In this document: piece by piece, positions 34,729 through 44,236 of the stretch | How the letters are laid out: the number at the start of each line of letters is the position of its first letter | Position numbering within the stretch: the first letter of the stretch is position 1 | Source of the DNA: Barthelona sp. PAP020 | Taxonomy: Eukaryota; Metamonada: BaSk clade | NCBI GenBank assembly: GCA_040182905.1 | Contig: JARQWU010000047.1 | Coordinates: forward strand, 1 to 49,006 | Direction: 5' to 3' | DNA length: 49,006 bases | The notes under the pieces: generated by a model | Database searches by the model: none | What the model was told of the DNA's origin: nothing | Seen by the model: the letters and a program-made list of their open reading frames with translations, nothing else | Program-made: the position numbers and the translations under genes

Positions 34729-37026
34729 TTATTTATGCGAAAAGTTCGCATATGTGGTGTTGCGACGATGATGAATCCTCTTTCCTGCTATAATAAATAG
34801 ATCATCACAAAAATGAATAATTCCCTTCACTGTCAATGATATCCCCAAACTGATATTATATTTACCTTCTTTGACATGTTTCTCTGTTGGTAAAACAGCA
34901 GATAAGAATGGTGTACCAGCATATTGTAATGGCGTCAAATGTTCAAATATTGAATCACACCCAAGTAATTTTAAAGCTGTTTTTTCAAGTTTATCTTGTT
35001 CATTTATGAATTCCTGTGATAAGCCTTTTTCCTCATTCATTTTTTTGACTTCTTCTTTAATCCTTTCCAACTGACGCATCCCAGTCAGAGTTTCACAAAC
35101 ATCGAACAACATTTCCAGATTCTTTTCATCATTGTCTTGTTCAAATCTTTCAAAAACTATTGGCCACAAACGTACCAGGAACTTTTGTACCCAAAATTTC
35201 TTTTCACTTTTCAATAACTGTAATTCATCAACAAATGAGAAACGATTGTCACTGATTAGTTTTCGGCGGTGTGGAATCATTGTTTCTTTTTGATTAAAAC
35301 TTAAATCAGAAAGAACAATAGCATTTTTTAAATATCTGGTGTTTATATCAGAAGAAATGTTAATATTCAAATGGTTGCCTCTAACAATATGTAAAATACT
35401 TGATAAAACATCACTGAACATCCAATTATCATTTCCTTCAACAAGATAACCTTGATGAATAAGATCTGTGATGTTTATTTCTGGATTCTTATTGATATTT
35501 TTGAAATCTCGAATTTCAGCCGCAATTCGAGGATCAAGGCTCATTTTCGACTTGAGAGATTCAATACTTTCAGCAAATTCCAAATCCATGTTTTCAGAAT
35601 CTCTAGCATTAACTATTTTATTTTTTGTTTTTGGATTTCTTCTTGCTTTAACACTTTTACGATATCTGTTTTCATCCATTTCTTGAGCTTCCTTATTTTT
35701 TTTGAATTTTGTGTCTGTCTTTCCATTAGTCCTATGATTTTCAGCATCATCAACATAATCATTGTTTTCTTCGCGAATAAAAGGAGATAATCCATAAGAG
35801 TTCATGTTAAAAAGAGATTTTGATATATCCGGTTTTTCTGCCAAAAGAATCCTTAACGTATCAAAATTTGTGGGAGTTTCAATCATTTTTATTTCATATC
35901 TATGCATAATGACACAATATAAGAATTGAATTGGGTTTTTCAAAAAAATCTTAACTATGTCAAATATAGAAAAATGTTCACTATCATTAGAATCTTCAAC
36001 TGAATCATCAAAAAATATGTTCAAACAATCCATCGAAATATTTAACATTTCCATCAAAAAATTATTTTCAAATTGCTCAAACAGTTCTTCATCCTTACAT
36101 AGATACAAAATTGGCAAACTATTTGTAAAACTTTCGCTCAATGTGTTCAATTCATCAATTTCCTTCAAAATAAAATTTGGTGGTGCAAATGAGTACTTCC
36201 CATTGATGTCATCACAGAAACACCAGTCATTCATTGTCTTGATTATAGAATAAAACAAAAGTTCTTCATTTAAATCGTTGACGTAAACAATCAAATTTGG
36301 TGGTTGATTCTCATCATAAGTATGAAACACACAACTTGCTAAAAACTTGAATAGATTCATAAATCCACTGTAATTAACATTTGTTTCAAGGTTATTAACA
36401 TGCATACACAGTATATCTTTCATTGCCTCAAAATTCTCAAAATTAAACATTGAAGCATTTCTACCAACTGGAAATGAACAAAAGATCTCTCTTGTTTCGG
36501 TTTCATCATCATCACTATTTGATTCGTTCCCACTATCTTCCTTAAAATTGTCATCATCGTCAGTTTCGTCTTCTTCCTCTTTTTTCTGTTCTTCCTCTTC
36601 TTTTTCTTCTTCTTTTTGTACTTCCTCCTCTTGTTCGTGTTCGTGTTCTTCTTGTTCTTCTTCTTTTTCAATGTGTTCTCTTAAAATGAATTCATAAGTA
36701 TTCCCAAAACAATCAATAAAACAATTTCTTGAATGTTTATAATATGATAAATTATCAACAACATATGGTATTATGGAAGAAGAATTCACACTGTCATTTT
36801 TATCATTTTCCATAAATAGTGTATAATGATCACTTAACAATTGAATATCATTCATGATAAATCCACAATTTTGATTTTTATCATTCTTTGATCTGAAAAC
36901 AATTCTATATTCATCATTTAATTTGATCTTATACAAATTCCCAAAATGATTCTTTAATTCCTTTGTAAAATCATTTAATTTTCCTTGTACAACACTTTGT
37001 ATAATAAGAAAATCGTTTGATTGCAT
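34729..37026 (-). CDS. Unrecognised acidic protein (765 aa)
   Basis: No family was recognised. The N-terminal 115 residues look globular. Residues 115-180 are an extreme Glu/Asp/Lys/Gln tract. A helical globular region follows up to about 400. A basic, Arg/Lys-rich linker near 440-490 (KSVKARRNPKTKNK) could act as a nuclear localisation signal. A mixed helical C-terminal region ends in a basic RIHHRRNTTYANFSHK. There is no signal peptide or membrane span. Acidic tract plus basic patch would suit a nuclear or chromatin-linked protein, but this is inference only. The first ATG is used, and the gene ends in TAA. It is divergent from the LuxS gene with 485 bp between. Confidence 0.85.
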   Translation of the reverse strand: MQSNDFLIIQSVVQGKLNDFTKELKNHFGNLYKIKLNDEYRIVFRSKNDKNQNCGFIMNDIQLLSDHYTLFMENDKNDSVNSSSIIPYVVDNLSYYKHSRNCFIDCFGNTYEFILREHIEKEEEQEEHEHEQEEEVQKEEEKEEEEQKKEEEDETDDDDNFKEDSGNESNSDDDETETREIFCSFPVGRNASMFNFENFEAMKDILCMHVNNLETNVNYSGFMNLFKFLASCVFHTYDENQPPNLIVYVNDLNEELLFYSIIKTMNDWCFCDDINGKYSFAPPNFILKEIDELNTLSESFTNSLPILYLCKDEELFEQFENNFLMEMLNISMDCLNIFFDDSVEDSNDSEHFSIFDIVKIFLKNPIQFLYCVIMHRYEIKMIETPTNFDTLRILLAEKPDISKSLFNMNSYGLSPFIREENNDYVDDAENHRTNGKTDTKFKKNKEAQEMDENRYRKSVKARRNPKTKNKIVNARDSENMDLEFAESIESLKSKMSLDPRIAAEIRDFKNINKNPEINITDLIHQGYLVEGNDNWMFSDVLSSILHIVRGNHLNINISSDINTRYLKNAIVLSDLSFNQKETMIPHRRKLISDNRFSFVDELQLLKSEKKFWVQKFLVRLWPIVFERFEQDNDEKNLEMLFDVCETLTGMRQLERIKEEVKKMNEEKGLSQEFINEQDKLEKTALKLLGCDSIFEHLTPLQYAGTPFLSAVLPTEKHVKEGKYNISLGISLTVKGIIHFCDDLFIIAGKRIHHRRNTTYANFSHK

Positions 37027-37511
37027 ATTTAAAGAAACAATTTGTTAAAGGAACTTTTTTTTTTCTTTTCGAAATGAATTTGTTTTAAACACTTTTATTT
37101 TAATCAGTAAAACTACTCAGTGAGACAATTTTGTTCACTTTTTTTAAGTATCCAAGCGGAAGAGATGAAGAAAATCTTTCGTAAAATTTTTTATCATGTT
37201 TGATGGGTTTTCTTCACAAATACTTTTCTTTCATTAAACAAAAAAGGTGTTTTTAAACCAATGGACCATTTAATCAAATATAATATTGCTGTTGAATGAT
37301 CAAATTCAAATGGAGTAAAATTTGATAAAGAAATTTTGAGAAGTTCTTTTTGGGCAATAAATAACTACTGTTTTTGTTTGAAGATTATTTATTGTCATTT
37401 TCTGAGAAACATTTTTTGAAAAGAAATCATGTTTTTGAAATATTGTAATTTGTAAATGAATCCATCAACCACTTTAATATTTTTTTTACTTGTTTAAACA
37501 ACATTTAATTA
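37027..37511. promoter_or_regulatory. Divergent promoter region of the acidic-protein and LuxS genes
   Basis: These 485 AT-rich bases lie between two divergent genes. They contain T-runs and A-rich blocks but no recognisable operator, riboswitch or bacterial promoter that might have come along with the luxS gene. AACAACATTTAATTA directly precedes the LuxS ATG, and no purine-rich ribosome-binding site is present. Confidence 0.45.
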
Positions 37512-38024
37512 ATGGAAAACACAGAACATATTGAAGAAATGAAAGAAGAGGAAAGAATTCCTTCTTTTTCTATTGATCATACCAAGTTAAAAAGAGGAAT
37601 CTATGTTTCCAGAACTGATTTGGTTGGGAATGAAGTCATATATACTTTTGATATTAGAATGAAAGAGCCAAACAAAGAACCACCTATGGATATTCAAGCC
37701 TTACATACTATTGAGCATTTGGGAGCTACATTTTTAAGACAACATCCTAGATATAAAGACTTGACCATTTATTTTGGTCCTATGGGTTGCAGAACTGGTT
37801 GTTATCTTATTTTCAGGGGTAATGAACTTACTTCCAATGATATGGTCCCAGTCATCACCGAAATGTTCCAGTATATTGCTGATTTTGAAGGAGTTGTTCC
37901 TGGACTTCATCCTGCTGAATGCGGTTATTATTTGTCTCATGATTTACCCATGGCCAAATATGAAGCCATTAGATATTTGGAAGTTTTATTGAACATTCAA
38001 CCGGAAAATCTTCAATATCCTTGA
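37512..38024 (+). CDS. luxS: S-ribosylhomocysteine lyase (LuxS)
   Basis: LuxS cleaves S-ribosylhomocysteine to homocysteine and 4,5-dihydroxy-2,3-pentanedione, the precursor of autoinducer-2, in the activated methyl cycle downstream of SAH nucleosidase (Pfs). All key residues are visible. The HTIEH motif supplies metal ligands His65 and His69 and the general base Glu68. Cys93 in GPMGCRTG is the catalytic cysteine. Cys137 in AECG is the third metal ligand. FDIR at 46-49 is also conserved. At 170 residues it is slightly longer than bacterial LuxS (about 155-160), owing to an acidic extension of about 15 residues. The wording of the motifs (SFSIDH, RGIYVSR, ITEMF, LPMAK) resembles the Bacteroidetes/Clostridia subtype. 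Flanking genes are eukaryotic and its codon use is AT-rich like theirs, so it looks like an established lateral acquisition. Confidence 0.96.
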   Translation: MENTEHIEEMKEEERIPSFSIDHTKLKRGIYVSRTDLVGNEVIYTFDIRMKEPNKEPPMDIQALHTIEHLGATFLRQHPRYKDLTIYFGPMGCRTGCYLIFRGNELTSNDMVPVITEMFQYIADFEGVVPGLHPAECGYYLSHDLPMAKYEAIRYLEVLLNIQPENLQYP

Positions 38025-38173
38025 GTCTTCAGAAATTACAAAAGTAGTCTTTATAAATTTGTGTGAAGATTTTTCTCTTTTAAAGCAACAAAAAAAAAAA
38101 AATTACAGATTTACTCGAGCATTCACAAAAAAGTGTTAGCCTCAAAATAAATGGAAAAATTAGAAATATTTAG
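38025..38173. other. Short convergent spacer
   Basis: Only 149 bases separate the stop codons of the convergent LuxS and 1108-aa genes. An A-run of 12 or more lies near 38090-38102. The transcripts probably overlap or end within this spacer. Confidence 0.4.
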
Positions 38174-41100
38174 CTAAATGATACTCTCTTCTTCTGGATT
38201 GGTCATGGTGCTGTTTGAATTGGCTAAATTTGGAGATTTAAATGGAAAATTCATGTCTTCAAACGGTATCAACTGTTCCATTTCAATTGAAGGTGAATTT
38301 ACTTCCTCAGTGTTTCTTTTTGTTTCTTCTTCATATTCTGTATCATATTCTGTGATTTCATTAATTTCCACTAATTCTGCAAAATCATCAATTTTAAACG
38401 CTTCATTCTCTTGGTCTTCTTTTGTTTCTCTTTCTTCATCTTCTAAATCATCATTGTCAAACTCGTCATACATATCGTTGTCAACGTCATTATCCTCGTT
38501 GTCAAGGTCAGAAAGATCTAATTCTAAGACTTTTTTTCGCATAGGAGGAGGAGGTTCTGGAACTGCAATCAAAGGTAGATAAGAAATCATATCTTTCCTT
38601 TCATTGTGTTGAGGTTTATACAATAAATCCAAATTTAGCTCAGCCTCTTCCATGGAGGTTTTTTCATACAAAGGATTTAAATCAGGGAATAAAGGTTCTA
38701 AAGGTAAAACATCAGTTAATTCCGGTTCTTCAATCACTGCTCGAATAAATTCAGGAAGTTTGGGTTGATAATCAACGATTGAAGAACAATAAAAAACTCC
38801 ATCAAATAATTTGAATTGCATACAAACAGTATTGCATTCCAAAGGATAATTTTTTTTGATAAATCGTTCATTGTATGATTGAATATTTTTTAAATCCATT
38901 AAGCAATTGCAGATGGATGTATCTTCCTGGAAAATTCGATTTTTTTTAACAAATAGACAAACAAAATAAGAACTTGCCACATATTTTGGATTATCAAGGA
39001 ATTCCTGTACTTTCCTTTCACATTTACTGGTGTTGAAGATAGCACTGAAATTCTTGGTATAAAGTTTCGAGTTTCTGAAATCCAATGTGATAATTGGGGA
39101 TGTGAATAAACTTTCAACTTCAGAAGGCTCAAAATATGCCAAGTCGTTTACATCACCACCACAAGATTCATAGATGTTGAAATAAACATCAATTTTCATT
39201 TCAGTGATCGCTTTAAGAATAGGTTCATCAAATTTTCGACTCAAATCAACCTGTAAGAATCCCAGATGTGCTATGGCTCTGAAACCCAACATATTACTTA
39301 TCTGTTGAACACTCAAGATTTTGGCAGCCTCAATTGCCTTTGAATCAATAGTATCAGGGGCCCATTCTTCGATAGAAGCTACGTACTTCTTCAAAGCCAA
39401 CACATGATCATTTTGATTTTCTTTGTCAATAAATAACTGTTTTGCTATTCTTGTTTGTTCTTCAATGAAATGATCCAATATATCAATACGTTCTTCCAAA
39501 AAACCTATTTTAGTCATTTGAATATTGTTATGACGACGATATTTATCTGCTTGGTCGATTTGTTTATCAACTTCAATAACTAATTGCTCTCTAAATTTGT
39601 CGAAATATTGCCTAAATCTTGCAATAAGTGTATCTTTGAGATAAAACATCTGAGTCTTTAAATATCCGATTTCATCTTCAACTTTTTCATTGCTCAAGTT
39701 CAAAATTTTTTCCATTGCAAGATTGAATTCATGCTGAATCGGCTTAAAATTTTCTGTTAGACGATAATTTTCCTTGCTTAACACCTCAATACTTTTGTTT
39801 TTATTTTCAATTAATCTAGCAAGTTTCCTATATTTAATGGCATGACTTTTTTTCAATGCTGAGATTTGTTGCTCATATTCTTCAATCAATAAGTCCATTT
39901 TTGCTGACCAACCATCATCAATCTTTTCTACAACTTGTCTTTGTTGCTCTTCCATGTCGTTCTTCAAATTTCTAAACTTCTCTTGCAATTCCGTCACATA
40001 TTGTGTTAATCTTTCATTGTTTTTTTCAGCAAGATTCAAATTTAATTCTAATTGAGTGTTCTTCTTGTTTAAAACGTTGTTTTCTTTCAAAGTCATCTCA
40101 TTAGAATTCTGAATTTTGTCATTCTTTTCTTTCAACAATTCAATTTCCTTTTCAAAGCTCTTTACATCTTCTGATAGCTCTTGATTTACAGAAATAATAT
40201 TTGAGTGTTCAATTTTTAAATCTTTATATTGTTGTTCAACTATCTTCAACTCTTCATTTTTCTTTTCAATTTTCATGCACTTTTCAATGTATTTTTGTAT
40301 ATTTTGATAATTTTCAAAAAGTTTTGAATGTTTTTCTTCAAAATTATCCAACTCATTCTTCAATTTTTGTATTTCTTTCAAACAATCATTGTTCTCCTCT
40401 TCTTTTCTTCCAATGATTCTATTTAACATTTGAATTTCACTCTCATATTCATAAAATAATCGTTGAGTTTCAACATCTTTCTTATCTTCAACAACATTTG
40501 TTCTGGTAGGTACCTTCAACTTGGTATGATCTTTTGATAATGATACGCTTCTTGAAACTAGTTTATCATTTTCATGTCCATCAACATTGAATTTAAGTGT
40601 ATTGTCAAATTTAGCCTTCAAATAAGGTTTATCAGCTTGATTTTGTACATTTAAATTCATTTCTTTTTTATCACTATCTTTTGTTATATTAGCATTGACA
40701 ACATCGCCAGTTGAAACTGTACCTTCCTTTATTGTTTTAGAATCTTGAACATTTTGTGCAGATTGTAACAAAACATGAGTGAGAGTGCTGTCATTAGTAG
40801 TATCAACACATTTTTCAATTTCAACAATGTCTTCTTTTTCAATAACAGAAAAGCTCAAATCAACATTTAATTTTCCTCTAAAAATCCTTAAACAAAGATC
40901 AATAAAATCAATCACGCAAATTTCTCCTGAAATGTTGCTAATTTTTCCCAAAGTTTTTTCAATATCATTAGGACACATGTCTCCTAAAATCATTTGAGCA
41001 AATAACATGAAAAAATCGAGATCAAAAAAATCTTTGTACAAATAATGATGTTCTTTTGAATTTATTCTTTTACATTCTTGTAAAATTACAGTGCTAATAG

Positions 41101-41500
41101 ATGCTACAAAGTCAAATTCATTCAAAGATAAAGTATCAGACACAAAATAACAAAATAAATTTATTAATTTGTCGTGATCTCGAAAAACTCGCAAAGCACA
41201 ACAAAATTCATATAGACTTTGTTCAAATAAAATTTTATTGTCAGAAAATGCCTTTTGAAAAAAATCAAAAACAACATCAGATATTTTCAATTGTTTCTCA
41301 ATTGATTCATCGATGATTTCTGTGTAATTTTCTGTTCTGTATTGTAAAATTTGTTCAATTAACTTTCTTGTCCAATTTATCGTCTGTAATGAAGGTTGAA
41401 TTCGTTCAAGATATTTGCATTTCTTTAATATTTGTTCAAATGTAAATTTGTTTAAGATTTCATCTCTTGTTATGCATAATAAGTCAGTTTTCATGCTCAT
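38174..41500 (-). CDS. Unrecognised protein with central coiled coil and conserved-looking ends (1108 aa)
   Basis: No family was recognised. Residues 1-215 form a helical globular domain beginning MSMKTDLLCITRDEILNKF. A Ser/Thr/Asp-rich linker runs to about 340. Residues 343-710 are a coiled coil with long heptad stretches. Residues 713-985 form a mixed alpha/beta globular domain (IEAAKILSVQQISNMLG, ITLDFRNSKLYTKNF) that does not look like low complexity. A proline motif PEPPPPMRKK at about 983 is followed by a Glu/Asp-rich tail. There is no signal peptide or membrane segment. A cytoskeletal or trafficking adaptor is possible. The gene ends in TAG, showing that TAG is a stop here. It lies 129 bp downstream of the ankyrin gene on the same strand. 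Confidence 0.86.
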   Translation of the reverse strand: MSMKTDLLCITRDEILNKFTFEQILKKCKYLERIQPSLQTINWTRKLIEQILQYRTENYTEIIDESIEKQLKISDVVFDFFQKAFSDNKILFEQSLYEFCCALRVFRDHDKLINLFCYFVSDTLSLNEFDFVASISTVILQECKRINSKEHHYLYKDFFDLDFFMLFAQMILGDMCPNDIEKTLGKISNISGEICVIDFIDLCLRIFRGKLNVDLSFSVIEKEDIVEIEKCVDTTNDSTLTHVLLQSAQNVQDSKTIKEGTVSTGDVVNANITKDSDKKEMNLNVQNQADKPYLKAKFDNTLKFNVDGHENDKLVSRSVSLSKDHTKLKVPTRTNVVEDKKDVETQRLFYEYESEIQMLNRIIGRKEEENNDCLKEIQKLKNELDNFEEKHSKLFENYQNIQKYIEKCMKIEKKNEELKIVEQQYKDLKIEHSNIISVNQELSEDVKSFEKEIELLKEKNDKIQNSNEMTLKENNVLNKKNTQLELNLNLAEKNNERLTQYVTELQEKFRNLKNDMEEQQRQVVEKIDDGWSAKMDLLIEEYEQQISALKKSHAIKYRKLARLIENKNKSIEVLSKENYRLTENFKPIQHEFNLAMEKILNLSNEKVEDEIGYLKTQMFYLKDTLIARFRQYFDKFREQLVIEVDKQIDQADKYRRHNNIQMTKIGFLEERIDILDHFIEEQTRIAKQLFIDKENQNDHVLALKKYVASIEEWAPDTIDSKAIEAAKILSVQQISNMLGFRAIAHLGFLQVDLSRKFDEPILKAITEMKIDVYFNIYESCGGDVNDLAYFEPSEVESLFTSPIITLDFRNSKLYTKNFSAIFNTSKCERKVQEFLDNPKYVASSYFVCLFVKKNRIFQEDTSICNCLMDLKNIQSYNERFIKKNYPLECNTVCMQFKLFDGVFYCSSIVDYQPKLPEFIRAVIEEPELTDVLPLEPLFPDLNPLYEKTSMEEAELNLDLLYKPQHNERKDMISYLPLIAVPEPPPPMRKKVLELDLSDLDNEDNDVDNDMYDEFDNDDLEDEERETKEDQENEAFKIDDFAELVEINEITEYDTEYEEETKRNTEEVNSPSIEMEQLIPFEDMNFPFKSPNLANSNSTMTNPEEESII

Positions 41501-41629
41501 AAATAAATGTAAATCAAAAAAAATTTCTTCTTTCTCTCTTTTTTAACCCAAATTGAAAAACTCTCAAAACTAATGTTTCATTTCAAAAAAAAAACATAAA
41601 TAAATAAACCTTTTACCTCAACAAATACA
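41501..41629 (-). promoter_or_regulatory. Short spacer between tandem minus-strand genes
   Basis: These 129 bases separate the ankyrin-repeat gene from the 1108-aa gene. They hold T- and A-runs only, so the promoter of the downstream gene must be compact or lie partly in the upstream gene. Confidence 0.35.
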
Positions 41630-42505
41630 TCATTCATTGTCAACTGGCTCAGCTTCAACATTCTGTTCAGTCTCAACGATTTCTTCCATTTCTTGAACTT
41701 CTTGAACTGCTTCTTCAACTGTTTCTTGAACTTCTTGAACTTCTGATTCAGTTTCAACAAGCGTTTCTTCAACAATTTCTTTGGGATCTTCAGTGGCTTC
41801 CTCTTTTATTTCTTCATCTTCAGTTTCATCTTTAAATATACTAGCGATTAAAGACATGGTTTCACGTCTTTCAGCCAATTTCATTCTTTTAGAAGAAATA
41901 AATTCACCCTTAAGATGAGCTTGAAGAAGATTATTGATAGAAGGCAACCAACCTTTAATATCAACTCCAGATTTTTTAAATAAAGATAAAAGGGTGAATA
42001 AATGTTTTGGGTGACCATGGGCGTATTCAACACAAATTTTTTCTTCAGAATCTTTGACAGAAGGATCAATTCCTGAATTCAACAAAGCCTTAATAATGTC
42101 ATAACGATAATTAGCACAAGCAATATGGAATAATCCAGAATTATTGTTGGCAAGATGATTGAGATCAACACCACGTTGTTTTAACATTTCTAATGTGTCA
42201 ACATCATCAGCATTTTCAACTAAATAAAAGGCAGCATTCCAACCTCTTGAATCTAAAACGTTAAAATCAATACTTTCACAGAGTGATAATTTTTGTAAAC
42301 AGGTCTTTTGATTTGCTTTAGCTAAAACATGCAAAGGTTTCATACCATCCTTTCCAAATGTACTTTCAAAATCAACATTCTGATTTAAAATTTCACCACT
42401 TTCAGAAATAATCTTTGATAAATGTTTGGACCATATTCTACTATCTTCTTCATTAATCAAAGTAGGAACATTGATAACATGAAAGAAAGACACCTTTTCA
42501 CTCAT
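41630..42505 (-). CDS. Ankyrin-repeat protein with acidic repetitive tail (291 aa)
   Basis: Three ankyrin-type repeats are readable: DGMKPLHVLAKANQKTCL near 53-70, RGWNAAFYLVENADDVDT near 87-104, and NNSGLFHIACANYRYDIIKA near 120-139 followed by LLNSGIDPSVKD. A weaker fourth repeat follows. The last 65 residues are acidic and repetitive (EVQEVQETVEEAVQEVQEM). The N-terminal 50 residues show no known motif. There is no signal peptide or membrane span. Ankyrin proteins bind other proteins, and nothing here reveals the partner. It lies upstream of, and on the same strand as, the 1108-aa gene, and divergent from the acyltransferase gene. Confidence 0.9.
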   Translation of the reverse strand: MSEKVSFFHVINVPTLINEEDSRIWSKHLSKIISESGEILNQNVDFESTFGKDGMKPLHVLAKANQKTCLQKLSLCESIDFNVLDSRGWNAAFYLVENADDVDTLEMLKQRGVDLNHLANNNSGLFHIACANYRYDIIKALLNSGIDPSVKDSEEKICVEYAHGHPKHLFTLLSLFKKSGVDIKGWLPSINNLLQAHLKGEFISSKRMKLAERRETMSLIASIFKDETEDEEIKEEATEDPKEIVEETLVETESEVQEVQETVEEAVQEVQEMEEIVETEQNVEAEPVDNE

Positions 42506-42745
42506 TATTTAAGGTAAAAAAAATTGTTTTTTTTTTTCCCTTTTTTCCTTCGGTCAAGATTGAATCAAATTTTTTTCTTTTCTTCAATTCATTGATAAGT
42601 TATTTGCATATAAAAACATTCTCGAACAAAAAATTCAACTGAATAAACAGGAATTGCTTTCTTTTCTTTTTTTTTTGAGAAAAATTTTACAATTCATTTT
42701 TCTCCTTTAAATACGGTAGTACGACCGACAAAAAGATTTTCCCCC
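42506..42745. promoter_or_regulatory. Divergent promoter region
   Basis: These 240 bases lie between the ankyrin gene (minus) and the acyltransferase gene (plus). They contain several T-runs and a TATAAAA at 42610-42616, a plausible TATA box about 130 bases before the plus-strand start, and an unusually GC-rich ACGGTAGTACGACCGAC at 42713-42729 close to the acyltransferase ATG. Confidence 0.45.
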
Positions 42746-44236
42746 ATGGCTCTTGACCCTACGATTGGAGATCCATATCAAACTGAAATTTCAATTGAAT
42801 TAAATGAAAAGTACAGTAATACTGTTAACGGTAACAATAACAACAGCAAAAAAAGAGTAGATTGGGTTGATTGGTACAGAATCATCCTCAATCATCTTGT
42901 TGTTTTTGGACATTGGTTTCGATTTTTTGATCGGCATTTTGATGTGATTAAATTACATAATGGTGAAGTTGCACCACATATTGAGGTAATGATGATGATA
43001 GGACATGCTTTTTTAATGTTAAGTTTCTTTTTTGTGTCAGGTGTGTCATTAACTTTGATGTCAAAGAGTAAAAAGTCATACTTCAAGTTATTTTCTTCCA
43101 GATTTATTAGATTATCTGTTCCTTTAATTGGAGGATTTTTGTTAATGGTTATTCCATCCAAGTATTTACAAAGAAATATGGAAGTGCAGTGTCCTGCTGC
43201 TCCTTACGCTGCTCCTGATAATGTGTTTGGATATTATTTTTTCTATTTTCGATACTGTATGGTATCTCAAGGATTGAATTGGCTGTGGTTTTTACCCATG
43301 TTATTTCTTGACACGGCATTATACTTTCCACTAGTTTACAGATCAATGAAAAATCTTCACGAGGAACGGAATCTTGGTAAGACATTTATTTTGTTCATCT
43401 CTTACCTTTTGGCTTTTTCATTGGTTTATTTGTTTATTCATACACCATACACAGTTTTGATTGCAGACTTTATTCTTTTTTCAGTTCTTTGTTGGTTGTC
43501 CTATTTTTATCAATATTTAAACAAATATGTGGTGGGCATTATTGCTTTGTTGTCTTCTTTCATGCCACATATCATTTTAAACATGAAGTTATGTTCACCA
43601 CCGAATGAAATGAATTTATGCAATTTGATCAGAGTTGCAGCTGGTTTCAATGATGCTATGATGGCTGGTGCTATTTTTTGGATGTATAAAGATGAAATTT
43701 TTGATTTGTGGGATGTAATTAAGAGATTTGTCATCCCAGTTATGCCTATTGTACTTATGCTTTCTGGTGGACTAATTTTGCCAATGCAAAGTGGTGAACC
43801 AAATAATTATGACTTAACTATTGGTATTTATGCTACATACACAGAAAATCAAACTTGGAGAATCAATTATTCTTGTTTCGGTATCACTCTAGTAATATTC
43901 CTCTTTTTAATCATGCAAAAAGGTGTCCCTGGATTTTATTACAACATATTGGGAGATTATTTGCAAAGAACTGGTGTTGGTGTCTATATTGTTCATCCAA
44001 TGTGTCAAGTAACAATGGCCGTAATTTTGAAAAAGTTTAACTTAACTTTTACCCAAAACTTTGTATGGATGGGTGTAGCATCTTTTGGCTTCACACATTT
44101 ATTGTTATTCCTTGTTCAGTTTGTTCCCGGTCTAAGATATTGTCTTGGTGTTATGGGTCCCGGTGAATTGGAGGTTAAACAAAGTTTGAAAATTGAAGAA
44201 AAAAGCAAAGAACCTCATTTTGCGACTGAAATTTAA
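42746..44236 (+). CDS. Acyltransferase-3 family membrane protein (496 aa)
   Basis: Members of this family (Pfam acyltransferase 3, with OatA-, MdoC- and NRF-6-like proteins) move acyl groups to sugars or lipids within a membrane with ten or so helices. The signature is visible. VDWVDWYRIILNHLVVFGHW at 38-57 includes Arg45 and the conserved GH (His56) of the first helix. FFFVSGVSLTLMSKS follows, then SRFIRLSVPLIGG, LNWLWFLPMLF in the middle, and GVGVYIVHPM near the end. About ten hydrophobic helices are spread through the chain. A hydrophilic N-terminal 37 residues with an Asn run and a short charged C-tail lie on the cytosolic side by inference. The substrate cannot be read from the sequence. 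No introns are seen. Confidence 0.92.
   Translation: MALDPTIGDPYQTEISIELNEKYSNTVNGNNNNSKKRVDWVDWYRIILNHLVVFGHWFRFFDRHFDVIKLHNGEVAPHIEVMMMIGHAFLMLSFFFVSGVSLTLMSKSKKSYFKLFSSRFIRLSVPLIGGFLLMVIPSKYLQRNMEVQCPAAPYAAPDNVFGYYFFYFRYCMVSQGLNWLWFLPMLFLDTALYFPLVYRSMKNLHEERNLGKTFILFISYLLAFSLVYLFIHTPYTVLIADFILFSVLCWLSYFYQYLNKYVVGIIALLSSFMPHIILNMKLCSPPNEMNLCNLIRVAAGFNDAMMAGAIFWMYKDEIFDLWDVIKRFVIPVMPIVLMLSGGLILPMQSGEPNNYDLTIGIYATYTENQTWRINYSCFGITLVIFLFLIMQKGVPGFYYNILGDYLQRTGVGVYIVHPMCQVTMAVILKKFNLTFTQNFVWMGVASFGFTHLLLFLVQFVPGLRYCLGVMGPGELEVKQSLKIEEKSKEPHFATEI

Noticed and set aside
36420-36671. Lys-rich minus-strand frame of 83 codons
   Set aside because: It is the shifted reading of the Glu-rich GAA/GAG tract of the 765-aa protein.
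37027-38173. LuxS as bacterial contamination of the assembly
   Set aside because: The gene has host-like AT-rich codons, no ribosome-binding site, no bacterial neighbours, and normal protist genes within 500 bp on both sides. Only read-level data could exclude it fully.
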